A DNA stretch of 64,000 nt from Bifidobacterium magnum (GTDB lineage: Bacteria; Actinomycetota; Actinomycetes; Actinomycetales; Bifidobacteriaceae): positions 205,201 through 269,200 of the forward strand of contig NZ_JGZB01000002.1 in the NCBI RefSeq assembly GCF_000741255.1. Reading direction: 5' to 3'. Position 1 is the first letter of the stretch. Each line of letters opens with the position of its first letter. This document shows, piece after piece, positions 1-8,379 of this stretch. A program made the translations under genes and the position numbers. Below the pieces are notes generated by a model. That model did no database searches, was not told where the DNA came from, and saw only the letters and a program-made list of their open reading frames with translations.

Positions 1-1278
1 TACGGCCACGGCTGGGGCCAGCTTGAGGCTACCCGTCGTCTGGGCGTGTACACCCGCGACGTCATCAAGAACAACCCGGATTCGTTCCGTATCTTCGGAC
101 CTGACGAGACCGCTTCCAACCGTCTGCAGGCTTCCTACGAAGTCACCAACAAGCAGTGGGACAACGGCTACCTGTCTCGCGACCTCGTTGACGAGCACAT
201 GGCTGTCACCGGCCAGGTCACCGAGCAGCTGTCCGAGCACCAGTGCGAAGGCTTCCTCGAGGCCTACCTGCTGACCGGCCGTCACGGCATCTGGAGCTCC
301 TACGAGTCCTTCGTGCACGTGATCGACTCCATGCTGAACCAGCACGCCAAGTGGCTGGAAGCAACGGTTCGCGAGATCCCGTGGCGCAAGCCGATCTCCT
401 CCATGAACCTGCTGGTTTCCTCTCACGTGTGGCGTCAGGACCACAACGGCTTCTCTCACCAGGATCCGGGTGTCACCTCCGTCCTGCTGAACAAGACGTT
501 CAACAACGATCACGTCGTGAACATCTACTTCGCCACCGATTCCAACGTTCTGTTGGCTATCGCTGAGAAGGCTTACAAGTCCACGAACGCCATCAACGCC
601 ATCATCGCCGGCAAGCAGCCTGCTGCTACCTGGACGACGCTGGACGAGGCTCGTGAGCTCGTTGCCAAGGGTGCCGGCGAATTCAAGTGGGCTTCCAACG
701 TGGAATCCAACGACGAAGCCGACATCATCCTGGCTGCCGCTGGCGATGTCCCGACGCAGGAACTCATGGCTGCTGCTGATCGCCTGAACAAGCTCGGCGT
801 GAAGTTCAAGGTCGTCAACGTGGTGGATCTGCTCAAGCTGCAGTCCGCCAAGGAGAACGACGAAGCCCTGTCCGACGAAGAGTTCTCCGAGCTCTTCTCC
901 GAGGACAAGCCGGTTCTGTTCGCTTACCACTCCTACGCACACGACGTGCGCGGCCTGATCTTCGATCGCCCGAACCACGACAACTTCAACGTCGTTGGCT
1001 ACAAGGAGCAGGGTTCCACCACCACGCCGTACGACATGGTGCGCGTGAACGACATCGATCGTTACGAACTGACCGCTACGGCTCTGCGTATGATCGACGC
1101 CGACAAGTACACGGACGAGATCGACAAGCTCGAGAAGTTCCGCAAGGAAGCTTACGAGTTCACCGTCGAGAACGGCTACGACATTCCGGATTACACCGAC
1201 TGGGTGTGGCCGGGCGTCAAGACCGATCTGCCGGGTGCTGTCTCCGCTACCGCCGCAACCGCTGGCGATAACGAGTGA
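1..1278 (+). CDS. xfp: Xylulose-5-phosphate/fructose-6-phosphate phosphoketolase, C-terminal part
   Basis: The open frame runs from the first base (reading [15 protein letters not shown]), so the gene starts left of the window. About 425 residues of an enzyme usually about 825 long are present. The enzyme is the ThDP-dependent key step of the bifid shunt: it cleaves xylulose-5-P or fructose-6-P with phosphate to acetyl-P plus a triose- or tetrose-P. Visible family landmarks are the segment around [25 protein letters not shown] and the C-terminal half with the [10 protein letters not shown] and [15 protein letters not shown] stretches. Codon choice is strongly biased to C/G-ending codons, as in a highly expressed gene. 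A strong hairpin terminator follows about 35 bp after the stop, so xfp probably ends its own transcript. Confidence 0.97.
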   Translation, partial: YGHGWGQLEATRRLGVYTRDVIKNNPDSFRIFGPDETASNRLQASYEVTNKQWDNGYLSRDLVDEHMAVTGQVTEQLSEHQCEGFLEAYLLTGRHGIWSSYESFVHVIDSMLNQHAKWLEATVREIPWRKPISSMNLLVSSHVWRQDHNGFSHQDPGVTSVLLNKTFNNDHVVNIYFATDSNVLLAIAEKAYKSTNAINAIIAGKQPAATWTTLDEARELVAKGAGEFKWASNVESNDEADIILAAAGDVPTQELMAAADRLNKLGVKFKVVNVVDLLKLQSAKENDEALSDEEFSELFSEDKPVLFAYHSYAHDVRGLIFDRPNHDNFNVVGYKEQGSTTTPYDMVRVNDIDRYELTATALRMIDADKYTDEIDKLEKFRKEAYEFTVENGYDIPDYTDWVWPGVKTDLPGAVSATAATAGDNE

Positions 1279-1313
1279 GCATAGGCCGCTAGGCTAGCTT
1301 CTCAAGGCTAAAA

Positions 1314-1350
1314 GGGGAGCGTGCATGGATTCCATGCACGCTCCTTTTTG
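1314..1350 (+). terminator. Rho-independent terminator of xfp
   Basis: GGAGCGTGCATGGA (1316-1329) pairs with its complement at 1331-1344, followed by five T. The stem is 13-14 bp with a minimal loop. Confidence 0.85.
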
Positions 1351-1485
1351 TTTGTATATGTCGTTGGCTATGCCGGCATATGCCTCGCATCTCGCGGCTC
1401 GAGGAAGCCCCCCACATACGGCGAAGCTGACAGGTGCCTCAAGAAAAAGTGGCGCATATATCGGCCTTTTCTGAATGGAAACTGG

Positions 1486-1529
1486 GAGTTTCTTGAGATT
1501 TGAACTGTTAGCGCAAACTCAGGAAACTC
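1486..1529. promoter_or_regulatory. Inverted repeat upstream of frc
   Basis: GAGTTTCTTGAG (1486-1497) and CTCAGGAAACTC (1518-1529) are inverted copies matching at 11 of 12 positions, 20 bp apart. They end 47 bp before the frc start, with a TATATT -10-like box at about 1545. The pair could be an operator or a leader hairpin. No T-run follows, so it does not look like a terminator. Confidence 0.35.
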
Positions 1530-1576
1530 TCAATTTTGGATAGGTATATTGATGCCATCAACTTCAAGGAGGTCTT

Positions 1577-2899
1577 ATGACTGATACAACGAATACTGCT
1601 CCTCTGGCAGGCATCAAGGTAATCGATTGGACGCAGGTCCAGTCCGGTCCGTCCTGCACCCAGCTGCTGGCATGGTTGGGCGCCGACGTCATCAAGATTG
1701 AAAAGGTCAAGGGCGGCGATCCGACGCGTAACGAAATGAACGACGTGGACGGTTCCTACTCGCTCTACTTCCTGCAGCTCAACGCCAACAAGAAGTCGCT
1801 GACGCTGGATATGAAGACCGATGAAGGCAAGAAGATTCTTACCGACCTGCTCAAGGATGCTGATGTATTTGTAGAGAACATTGGCCCGGGCGACGTCGAG
1901 AAGCTTGGCTTTGGTTGGGAACAGGTGCACGAGATCAACCCGAAGTGCGTCATGGCCTCCCTGAAGGGCTTCAACAAGGGCAGCCGCTACGAGCACGTGA
2001 AGGCTTTCGAGCCTGTGGCACAGTCCGCCGGCGGCGCCGCTTCCGCAACCGGTTGGAACGAAGGCGACCACACGCAGCCGACGCAGTCCGCTGCCGCTCT
2101 GGGCGACTCCAACTCCGGCATGCACCTGACGATCGGCATTCTGGCTGCCCTGATGCAGCGCGAGAAGACCGGTGAAGGCACATACGTGTATCAGTCCATG
2201 CAGAACGCCGTGCTGAACCTGTGCCGCATCAAGCTGCGCGATCAGCTCATCCTCGACAACCTGCACGAGCTGTCCTACTACGCTTGCTACCCGAACTACA
2301 AGTTCGGCAAGGCCATCCCGCGCGGCGAGAACGCCGAAGGCGGCCTGGTGCTCGGCTGGTGCTACCGCGCCAAGGGCTGGGAGACCGATCCGAACGCTTA
2401 CGTGTACATCGTCATCCAGCAGTCCGAGAAGGGCTTCGAGAACTTCTGCAAGGCTCTGGGCTTCGAAGACTGGCTGACCGACCCGAACTTCAACACGGCG
2501 AACGCCCGTGATGAGCACAAGGCCGAGGTCTACAAGCGCGTCGAAGAGTACACGATGCAGTACGACAAGGACACCCTGACCACCGTGCTCGGCGCCAAGG
2601 GCGTCCCGGTCGGCCCGGTGCTCGACTGGAACGAGATCGAGAACGATCCCGACCTCAACTCCGACGGCACGATCGTGTCCATCGACCAGGGCGATGCGCG
2701 CGGTTCCTTCAAGACCATCGGCGTTCCGTTCACGATCAGCGGCTTCACCCCGGATTACAAGGCCGCTCCGAAGCTGGGCGAGAACAACGAGGAGATCCTC
2801 AAGTCCTTGGGCTACACCGAGGACCAGATCTCGCAGCTGACCACCGAAGGCGTGATCGGCAGCAACGACGGCGTCAAGGCCGATCTGCTCGAGAAGTGA
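1577..2899 (+). CDS. frc: Formyl-CoA:oxalate CoA-transferase (CaiB/BaiF class III)
   Basis: This 440-residue protein has the class III CoA-transferase fold, which moves CoA between carboxylic acids through an aspartyl-CoA thioester. The N-terminus (LAGIKVIDWTQVQSGPSCTQ, then LGADVIKIEKVKGGDPTR) and the GDSNSGMHL stretch, which carries the catalytic Asp, match formyl-CoA transferase closely. The length matches Frc enzymes (about 428). A strong Shine-Dalgarno (AAGGAGGT) lies 6 bp before the ATG. In oxalate degraders Frc works with oxalyl-CoA decarboxylase (Oxc); no oxc is present in this window. The gene is monocistronic, with terminators on both sides. Another CaiB-family substrate cannot be excluded, but the active-site region favours oxalate/formate. 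Confidence 0.85.
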   Translation: MTDTTNTAPLAGIKVIDWTQVQSGPSCTQLLAWLGADVIKIEKVKGGDPTRNEMNDVDGSYSLYFLQLNANKKSLTLDMKTDEGKKILTDLLKDADVFVENIGPGDVEKLGFGWEQVHEINPKCVMASLKGFNKGSRYEHVKAFEPVAQSAGGAASATGWNEGDHTQPTQSAAALGDSNSGMHLTIGILAALMQREKTGEGTYVYQSMQNAVLNLCRIKLRDQLILDNLHELSYYACYPNYKFGKAIPRGENAEGGLVLGWCYRAKGWETDPNAYVYIVIQQSEKGFENFCKALGFEDWLTDPNFNTANARDEHKAEVYKRVEEYTMQYDKDTLTTVLGAKGVPVGPVLDWNEIENDPDLNSDGTIVSIDQGDARGSFKTIGVPFTISGFTPDYKAAPKLGENNEEILKSLGYTEDQISQLTTEGVIGSNDGVKADLLEK

Positions 2900-2918
2900 G
2901 TTACCTCCTGAGTGATTG

Positions 2919-2955
2919 AAAACGGGATGGGCTCGTATGAGTCCATCCCGTTTTT
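2919..2955 (+). terminator. Rho-independent terminator of frc
   Basis: AACGGGATGGGCTC (2921-2934) pairs with GAGTCCATCCCGTT around a GTAT loop. An A-run lies before and a T-run after, so it may serve both frc and the convergent SPFH gene. Confidence 0.85.
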
Positions 2956-3027
2956 AGCATGCCGGGGCGCGCGTTTGTCTATGCATACATCTCGTAGCTG
3001 TACCCGGCTCGCCCCGGTACCGGCACA

Positions 3028-3936
3028 TTACTGGTATTTGTCGGCCGTGTTCGCCGTGATCATCTGTTCCATCATCGAGGCGCCGCTTTTGAAATTGCTG
3101 GGCAGCACCACTGTGGAGGCATGGGAATTCTTCGCGAAATCCGTCATCATGTCGGCCCACTGGGTGAATGTGAACAGTTCATTCGCCTCCGCCGTGGTCA
3201 CGCCCGATTCGCGGATAGTAGCCAGCGAATCCTTGATGCCCTCGGCAATGGCCTTGCGCTGCTCGGCGATACCGCGGCCCGCCTCTTTCATGGCGCCGGC
3301 CTTCGCCTCCGCTTCCGTGACCACGCGGATACGCTCGGCCTCGGCGCGCGACTTGGCGGCCACTTTCTCGCGTTCCGCCGCGTTGATCGCATTCATGGCG
3401 GATTCGACGTCGCGCGGCAGTTTGATCGACTGGATCAGCGTGCCCACAACTTCATACCCGTACTGGATCATATGCGCGAAGACCTGCGCACGCACGTTCT
3501 CGGCGATCGCGTCCTTCTCGTCGAACACGGAATCCAACGTGAACTGGGGAACCGTGGAACGCAACGCGTCCACGATATACGATTTCATCTGGTCCTCGGG
3601 ACTCGACAGCGCATAATAACTGCGGTAGATGCCGCTGTCGACCACACGCTGGCTTTGGCGCGTGGACACGCAATATTGGACGGCGACGGTCATGTCGATC
3701 GTAACGTTGTCCTTCGTTTTTGCGGACAAGTCGAACTTGTCCTGTCTGGTACGCAACTCGACGCGCTTGGCGATCTTGTCGATCCCGGGAATGCGGCAAT
3801 GGATGCCCGCGCCCACAATTCGATGGAACCGGCCGAACCGTTCAATAATGACGGCGGTCTGCTGCTGGACCACAAATATGCCCATGCACATCAGCACAAT
3901 GGCGACCACCACGATAAACAATAGCAACGCGCCCAT
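3028..3936 (-). CDS. SPFH/band 7 (stomatin/prohibitin-like) membrane protein
   Basis: This 302-residue protein has one N-terminal membrane segment (about residues 3-23, GALLLFIVVVAIVLMCMGIF). A band-7 domain follows (QQQTAVIIERFGRFHRIVGAGIH...) and then an alanine/glutamate-rich coiled coil (about 190-240, EREKVAAKSRAEAERIRVV). This is the classic stomatin/YbbK (QmcA) layout. Such proteins form large rings in the inner membrane and organise membrane microdomains or modulate FtsH-type proteases. No NfeD partner gene is adjacent. The start is supported by AAAGGAGG 7 bp upstream. Confidence 0.9.
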   Translation of the reverse strand: MGALLLFIVVVAIVLMCMGIFVVQQQTAVIIERFGRFHRIVGAGIHCRIPGIDKIAKRVELRTRQDKFDLSAKTKDNVTIDMTVAVQYCVSTRQSQRVVDSGIYRSYYALSSPEDQMKSYIVDALRSTVPQFTLDSVFDEKDAIAENVRAQVFAHMIQYGYEVVGTLIQSIKLPRDVESAMNAINAAEREKVAAKSRAEAERIRVVTEAEAKAGAMKEAGRGIAEQRKAIAEGIKDSLATIRESGVTTAEANELFTFTQWADMMTDFAKNSHASTVVLPSNFKSGASMMEQMITANTADKYQ

Positions 3937-4020
3937 GCGCGCCTCCTTTCGTCAGTGACTGCTTACTGTAGCGAAACGGGGCGGGGTAGGGAAGGGCGGT
4001 TGCGCGAGATGGAATATTAT

Positions 4021-4386
4021 TTACCGTAACGATGTACGGGAAGAGGCCGTTTCCTTGGCCATAAGCTCACGTTTCGCACGCAACATCGATTCGGGAACAT
4101 ACGGCTCGCGAATGATATGGGCGAGACCAAACGCGACGAGTGCGACGCCAAGGAAAATCCAGAACGCCACGGTAAACGTGCCTGTGGCCTGCTCCGTTTG
4201 GGCAATGACAAGCGGGCCGAGAATCGCGGCGGGAACCAGTTCGAGCACGGTAATGGCGTAATCCATCGCAAAATGGCGTTGACCGAAGAAAGTGCTGCTC
4301 ATGCTCGCCGTGGCGCTCATGGAACCGCCGTACGACAAACCCAGCAGCATGAACCCGATCACGAGCATGGGGCGTTTGCTGTCCAC
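4021..4386 (-). pseudogene. Truncated MFS transporter, C-terminal remnant (oxalate/formate antiporter-like)
   Basis: Only about 121 residues are left, carrying roughly four transmembrane helices and a short C-terminal tail. The frame opens at a GTG (4386) and is closed by a stop at 4432-4434, with no plausible MFS N-terminus upstream. About 280 residues are therefore missing by deletion rather than by a simple frameshift. The segment GFMLLGLSYGGSMSAT followed by FFGQRHFAMDY resembles the OFA (oxalate:formate antiporter) branch, where a FFG-x-N-x-Y motif follows a glycine-rich helix. If right, this is a relic of an oxalate locus linked to frc 1.1 kb away. Family placement at subfamily level is tentative. 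Confidence 0.6.
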
Positions 4387-4598
4387 TTGTGAATGGCGGT
4401 TATGTTCAGTTATGCGGTTCTGTGTGTTGAATTATGAAAACCATGCATGTTTGCATAGTTATGCAAGAGCCGGTTTCAACTCTTATGACCGCGCGACCGC
4501 CGCCTTGAGAAGATGGGCGCACTATATGGGCGCAATAAGGCGAATTCCACGTGCGAATCGCGGGATAACTGAAATCCACCGTAACATGAATACTTTTA

Positions 4599-5789
4599 CT
4601 ATAAGCGAACAGCCTTGAAATAGCGTTCCAACGCGGCCAGCGCCTCGCGCAATGTGGATTGGGGGCAGGCGATGTTCATGCGCAGGAACGCGTCGCTTGC
4701 GCCGCCATATTGGGCGCCGTTTGTGAGGAACAGCCCGGTTGTTGCGCGAAGGTCGTCTCCAAGGCTTTGTCCCGGTTCTAATTGCGGCATCATGTCCGCG
4801 CAGTCAAGCCATAGCACATAGGTGGCGTGCGAGGGGATAAGCCGGATAAGCGGCAAATGCTCGGCCAAAAACTCGCGCACAAGGGCCCTGTTGTCCGCGA
4901 CATATTCGCGCATGGCGTCCAGCCAGTCGGCTCCTTCGCGGAACGCGGCCACGGTGGCCTGCACCGCGAACGCGTTCGGCTCGGATATGCCGTCTGTATG
5001 AAGCGCCTGGCGCACCTTGTGGCGCAGGAGCGGGTCGGGGACCACGGCGCACGCAGTCTGCAATCCGGCCATGTTGAACGCTTTGGTGGGGGCCACGCAC
5101 ATGATCGTGTTGCGGGTGAACTCCGGATCCACCGACAATAGTGGCACGTACTCGTATCCCGGATCGGTGATGTCGCAATGGATGCTGTCTTCCACAACCG
5201 TCACGCCGTATTGCAGGCACAGCTGGCCAATACGACGCAGCGTGTCCTCGTTCCAGATGGCGCCCACGGGATTGTGCGGATTGCACAGGAACATCATGGT
5301 GGTTTGCGGATCGGCGAGCTTGCGTTCCAGATCCTCGAAGTCGACGGAATACCGTCCCGTGGCGCGGTCGTAGACCAGCGGGTTCTCGACCATGTTGCGT
5401 CCGTTGTCGACGATGGAGTTGAAGAAGATGTTGTAGACGGGCGTTTGTACTACGACATTTTCCGCGGGCGTGGTGAGCTTGCGCACACAGCTTGACATGA
5501 TCGGCATCACGCCGTTGGCAAAGGCGAGCCACTCCGGTTCCAGCGCAAGATGGTGGCGCGATCCCCACCAGTCCACATACGCGGCGTTCCATTCGTCGGG
5601 AATGATCGAGTATCCGTAGATTGCGTGGGCCGCGCGTTTTTCGATCGCCTGCGTGATCGCCGGCGCCGTACGGAAATCCATGTCCGCGACCCACAGCGGC
5701 AATTCGCCGTCCATCACGTCCCATTTCAGGGAGTTTGTGCCGCTTCTGTCCACGGGTTCGTCGAACCATGCGCGCTGTTCAGGAGTCAT
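4599..5789 (-). CDS. PatB/MalY-family PLP-dependent C-S lyase (cystathionine beta-lyase type)
   Basis: This 396-residue fold-type I aminotransferase-like protein has the MalY/PatB N-terminus: LKWDVMDGELPLWVADMDF, then IYGYS. PLP-contact residues are visible: the CNPHNPVG loop (N170), the VVEDSIHCDI strand (about 199-206; the family usually has DEIH, so the E is replaced by S here) and the Schiff-base lysine in APTKAFNMAG (K236). A C-terminal arginine motif for the substrate carboxylate lies in FLRMNIACP. These enzymes cleave cystathionine or cysteine to pyruvate, ammonia and thiol. The PLP lysine and Asp are intact, so it should be active. RBS AAAGGCGG precedes the ATG. Confidence 0.88.
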   Translation of the reverse strand: MTPEQRAWFDEPVDRSGTNSLKWDVMDGELPLWVADMDFRTAPAITQAIEKRAAHAIYGYSIIPDEWNAAYVDWWGSRHHLALEPEWLAFANGVMPIMSSCVRKLTTPAENVVVQTPVYNIFFNSIVDNGRNMVENPLVYDRATGRYSVDFEDLERKLADPQTTMMFLCNPHNPVGAIWNEDTLRRIGQLCLQYGVTVVEDSIHCDITDPGYEYVPLLSVDPEFTRNTIMCVAPTKAFNMAGLQTACAVVPDPLLRHKVRQALHTDGISEPNAFAVQATVAAFREGADWLDAMREYVADNRALVREFLAEHLPLIRLIPSHATYVLWLDCADMMPQLEPGQSLGDDLRATTGLFLTNGAQYGGASDAFLRMNIACPQSTLREALAALERYFKAVRL

Positions 5790-5939
5790 TGCGTCCGCCT
5801 TTCTGCCGGTCGGGGGAGTGCGGTGTCCGCAATCCCGTGTGCTGTACCGATATTCTCGCAGATTATGCGCGCGACAGACAGTTGTTTGCGGATATTTTGC
5901 ATGATGGGCGTGGCCGGCGGCATGCAGCGCTCCCGAATA

Positions 5940-7007
5940 TCAGACGCGGCCCTTCTTGTGAAGGACGGCGAACACGGCGGCGCCGACAATGCATACGGCG
6001 ATCAATACGGTATACATGCCGCGGTAGCCGATCGCGGACACCACAGGGCCGAAAATGATCGGGCTGATACCGCAGGCGATGTCCGTCATCATATAGGACG
6101 TGCCGTTGGCCACGGTGAAGCGTTCCTTGGGCATATGCGCGGTGGCCATGGCCAGGCCCGTGGGCTGGATGGCGCCGATGCCGCAACCGATAAGCGCGGC
6201 CGCGATCAGCAAGGTTTCCGCGTTCGGGGCGATGCCCAACATGCCTACGCCCACGGCGAGCACCGCGAAGCCCGGCAGCATGAGCGGCGCGGGGCCGCGG
6301 TGGTCGAGCAACTTGGCGGTGAGCGGGCGCGTCACGAGCATCGCGAGCGCATACACCACGAAAAAGTACTGGCCGACGCTTGTCAAATGTAGTTGTACGG
6401 AGAACGGATCAAGGTATGAGCAGATGGCGCCATACGCCAGGTAGGAGATGAACACCACAAAACCGACGGGCAGCACCGAAAGCTCAAGCGACTTGTTGAC
6501 CATACGGCGCATGGTGCCAGGTTCCTTGGCTGCGGGAGACTTGGTGGCCTGCGTCTCGCTGAAATCCACGGGTTGGGCATTCGCTTCCAATGCCATGTCG
6601 TCCATCATCATGTCGGCTTCGCGTTGCGCTTCGGGTTCCTCCTTGCCGATCAACAATGTGAAAATCAATCCGAACAGTCCGAGCGCCGACGCCACGAATA
6701 CGGCGGCGAAACCGACATACGTGATGTTCTTCAACCCGAACTTGTCCACGGCCGGGCCGCCCAGAAACCGGGCGATAAGACAACCGATCGTGAAGACGCC
6801 CACCGCAACGCCGGCCACGGACACGCTGGCGTGGAAACGCGTCATGCAATAGGCGGCCATCACAATGTTGAGCAAATAGAAATTGGCGCGCAACATCAAA
6901 CTGGACAGGAATCCCATATTGAAGGAGCGCGTGAAAATCGGTTGTTTTACGGAACGTGAGGATGAATGTTGTCGTGATTTGCTGGAAGACAACGATATGT
7001 CGGACAT
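5940..7007 (-). CDS. MFS transporter with probable internal deletion
   Basis: The 355-residue protein starts with a Ser/Lys-rich cytoplasmic tail. Two normal N-terminal helices (about 31-55, 62-84) and a GGPAVDKFG loop follow, which is the MFS motif A position. After TM3 (NITYVGFAAVFVASALGL) the sequence runs straight into FGLIFTLLIGKEEPE and a charged central loop (about 125-165) that normally follows TM6. Six further helices complete the C-terminal half. About 50-60 residues covering TM4-TM5 therefore seem to be missing, in frame; family members are usually 400-420 residues. It may be a non-functional carrier. The substrate is unknown. Confidence 0.75.
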   Translation of the reverse strand: MSDISLSSSKSRQHSSSRSVKQPIFTRSFNMGFLSSLMLRANFYLLNIVMAAYCMTRFHASVSVAGVAVGVFTIGCLIARFLGGPAVDKFGLKNITYVGFAAVFVASALGLFGLIFTLLIGKEEPEAQREADMMMDDMALEANAQPVDFSETQATKSPAAKEPGTMRRMVNKSLELSVLPVGFVVFISYLAYGAICSYLDPFSVQLHLTSVGQYFFVVYALAMLVTRPLTAKLLDHRGPAPLMLPGFAVLAVGVGMLGIAPNAETLLIAAALIGCGIGAIQPTGLAMATAHMPKERFTVANGTSYMMTDIACGISPIIFGPVVSAIGYRGMYTVLIAVCIVGAAVFAVLHKKGRV

Positions 7008-7286
7008 GAAAAAATGAAACTCGCTAAATACTGGTAATTATTCTTGAATAAATCTCTATACGTTTTTCTATATGCAGTTGTTGGGGCATCGCACCGGCAC
7101 CTTTTCATGGGTTCCGATGCGGCCGAAGGCTGTTATATACCCGGTCCCGGATTTTCCAGACGGATCCGCCATATTGCGCCATTGCGCAGGGACGGGACTC
7201 TTTTCTGTAAGTGAAGGCGTTCCGGCGCTAGTAAGGTCACAATCAACCATCTGATACGCCAATACTTGCAATATAAAGGAGCCGGC

Positions 7287-8141
7287 ATGGGTGAATGGAA
7301 GAGGACTGTCACCAAGCAGTCGCACGATGTTGACCGCGAACAGGACGTGAAAGTGTCCGACCGGAGCTTGAAATCGCATCATGGTGACGATTCGCCCAAG
7401 CCGTCGATCACCATCACGAAGAATGGTCCGTACATTGTGCGCGGCGAAGTGCGCATTGTGGAAGACGCGATCGTACCAAGCGACGACGGCACCCACATGC
7501 AGTACAACCGCATCCGCGAATTCACCACGCAGCCGGGCCGTCCCGTCGCATTGTGCCGTTGCGGAGGCTCGGCCAACCCGCCATTCTGCGACGGAACGCA
7601 TGTGAAAATCGGATTCGACGGCACCGAAGTGGCCTCCCGCGAACCCTATGACGACCGTGCCCAGCTGTATGAAGGCCCCGTGGTTTCCATGGGTGACGAC
7701 AACCGCTGCGCGTTCGCACGCATGTGCCACCAGAACGGTTCGGAAGCGTGGACGCTGACGGAAAACGCCACGGACGAGCGTGACGTGAGCGCCGCCATCG
7801 CGGGCGCGTGGAATTGCCCGACGGGACGCCTCGTGTCTTTCAACGACAAGGACGGTTCCCCGTACGAGCAGAACTTCCCGCCGACCATCGTGCTGCTGGA
7901 AGACGTGCAGGAAGGCTATTCCGCCCCCATTTTCGTGATGGGCCACATTACGCTTATCAGCGCGGATGGTACCGAATACGAAAACCGCAACCGTTATGCG
8001 CTCTGCCGCTGCGGCGCTTCCCAAAACCTGCCGTTCTGCGACGCCATGCACATCAACGTGCAATATCGCGACAATTCGCCGGCATGGGACGGCCAGCTGG
8101 GCGAGCTCGACCCCAACTTCAGCTACAAGCCGCGCCCGTAA
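7287..8141 (+). CDS. Twin-CDGSH iron-sulfur domain protein
   Basis: This 284-residue protein carries two CDGSH-type [2Fe-2S] motifs: CRCGGSANPPFCDGTHV (about residues 90-106) and CRCGASQNLPFCDAMHI (about 242-258). Each shows the C-x-C-x2-(S/T)-x3-P-x-C-D-(G/A)-x-H ligand pattern (3 Cys, 1 His). The second has A-M in place of the usual G-T/S but keeps all four ligands. A DUF1271-like region (NGPYIVRGEVRI, and the MCHQNG stretch) lies between them. The role is probably electron transfer or Fe-S/redox sensing in the cytosol; no substrate can be named. The ATG at 7287 is chosen because AAAGGAG lies 7 bp before it. Confidence 0.85.
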   Translation: MGEWKRTVTKQSHDVDREQDVKVSDRSLKSHHGDDSPKPSITITKNGPYIVRGEVRIVEDAIVPSDDGTHMQYNRIREFTTQPGRPVALCRCGGSANPPFCDGTHVKIGFDGTEVASREPYDDRAQLYEGPVVSMGDDNRCAFARMCHQNGSEAWTLTENATDERDVSAAIAGAWNCPTGRLVSFNDKDGSPYEQNFPPTIVLLEDVQEGYSAPIFVMGHITLISADGTEYENRNRYALCRCGASQNLPFCDAMHINVQYRDNSPAWDGQLGELDPNFSYKPRP

Positions 8142-8188
8142 GCTTTGCTGTTCCCGCATTATCAGCGACTGAACGGTTTTCCTTTTTC

Positions 8189-8238
8189 TTCTGCATTTTG
8201 AGACATGAACCTCGGCGTGTCTGTCTCAATTTGCAGAA
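8189..8238 (+). repeat. 50-bp palindromic element, copy 1
   Basis: Two 17-bp arms, TTCTGCATTTTGAGACA and TGTCTCAATTTGCAGAA, are near-perfect inverted copies. They enclose an asymmetric 16-bp core, TGAACCTCGGCGTGTC. It lies 3' of the AbiEi-like gene and 3' of the CDGSH gene. Confidence 0.8.
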
Positions 8239-8282
8239 GGGAATGCCGATTATGGCCGATGATGCTTAGAATCCCATTCCTC

Positions 8283-8332
8283 TTCTGCATTTTGCGACAT
8301 GAACCTCGGCGTGTCTGTCTCAAAATGCAGAA
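8283..8332 (+). repeat. 50-bp palindromic element, copy 2
   Basis: Same arms and the identical 16-bp core as copy 1, in the same orientation. One arm reads TTCTGCATTTTGCGACA (one mismatch) and the other TGTCTCAAAATGCAGAA. Copy 2 begins 44 bp after copy 1 ends. Confidence 0.8.
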
Positions 8333-8379
8333 GAACGATAGGAGAATAATAGCGTGGCAGATGTGTCCAATAATTGTTA

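Noticed and set aside
1321..1503. Short open frame downstream of xfp starting inside its terminator
   Set aside because: It overlaps the terminator hairpin, has no ribosome site and no family signature.
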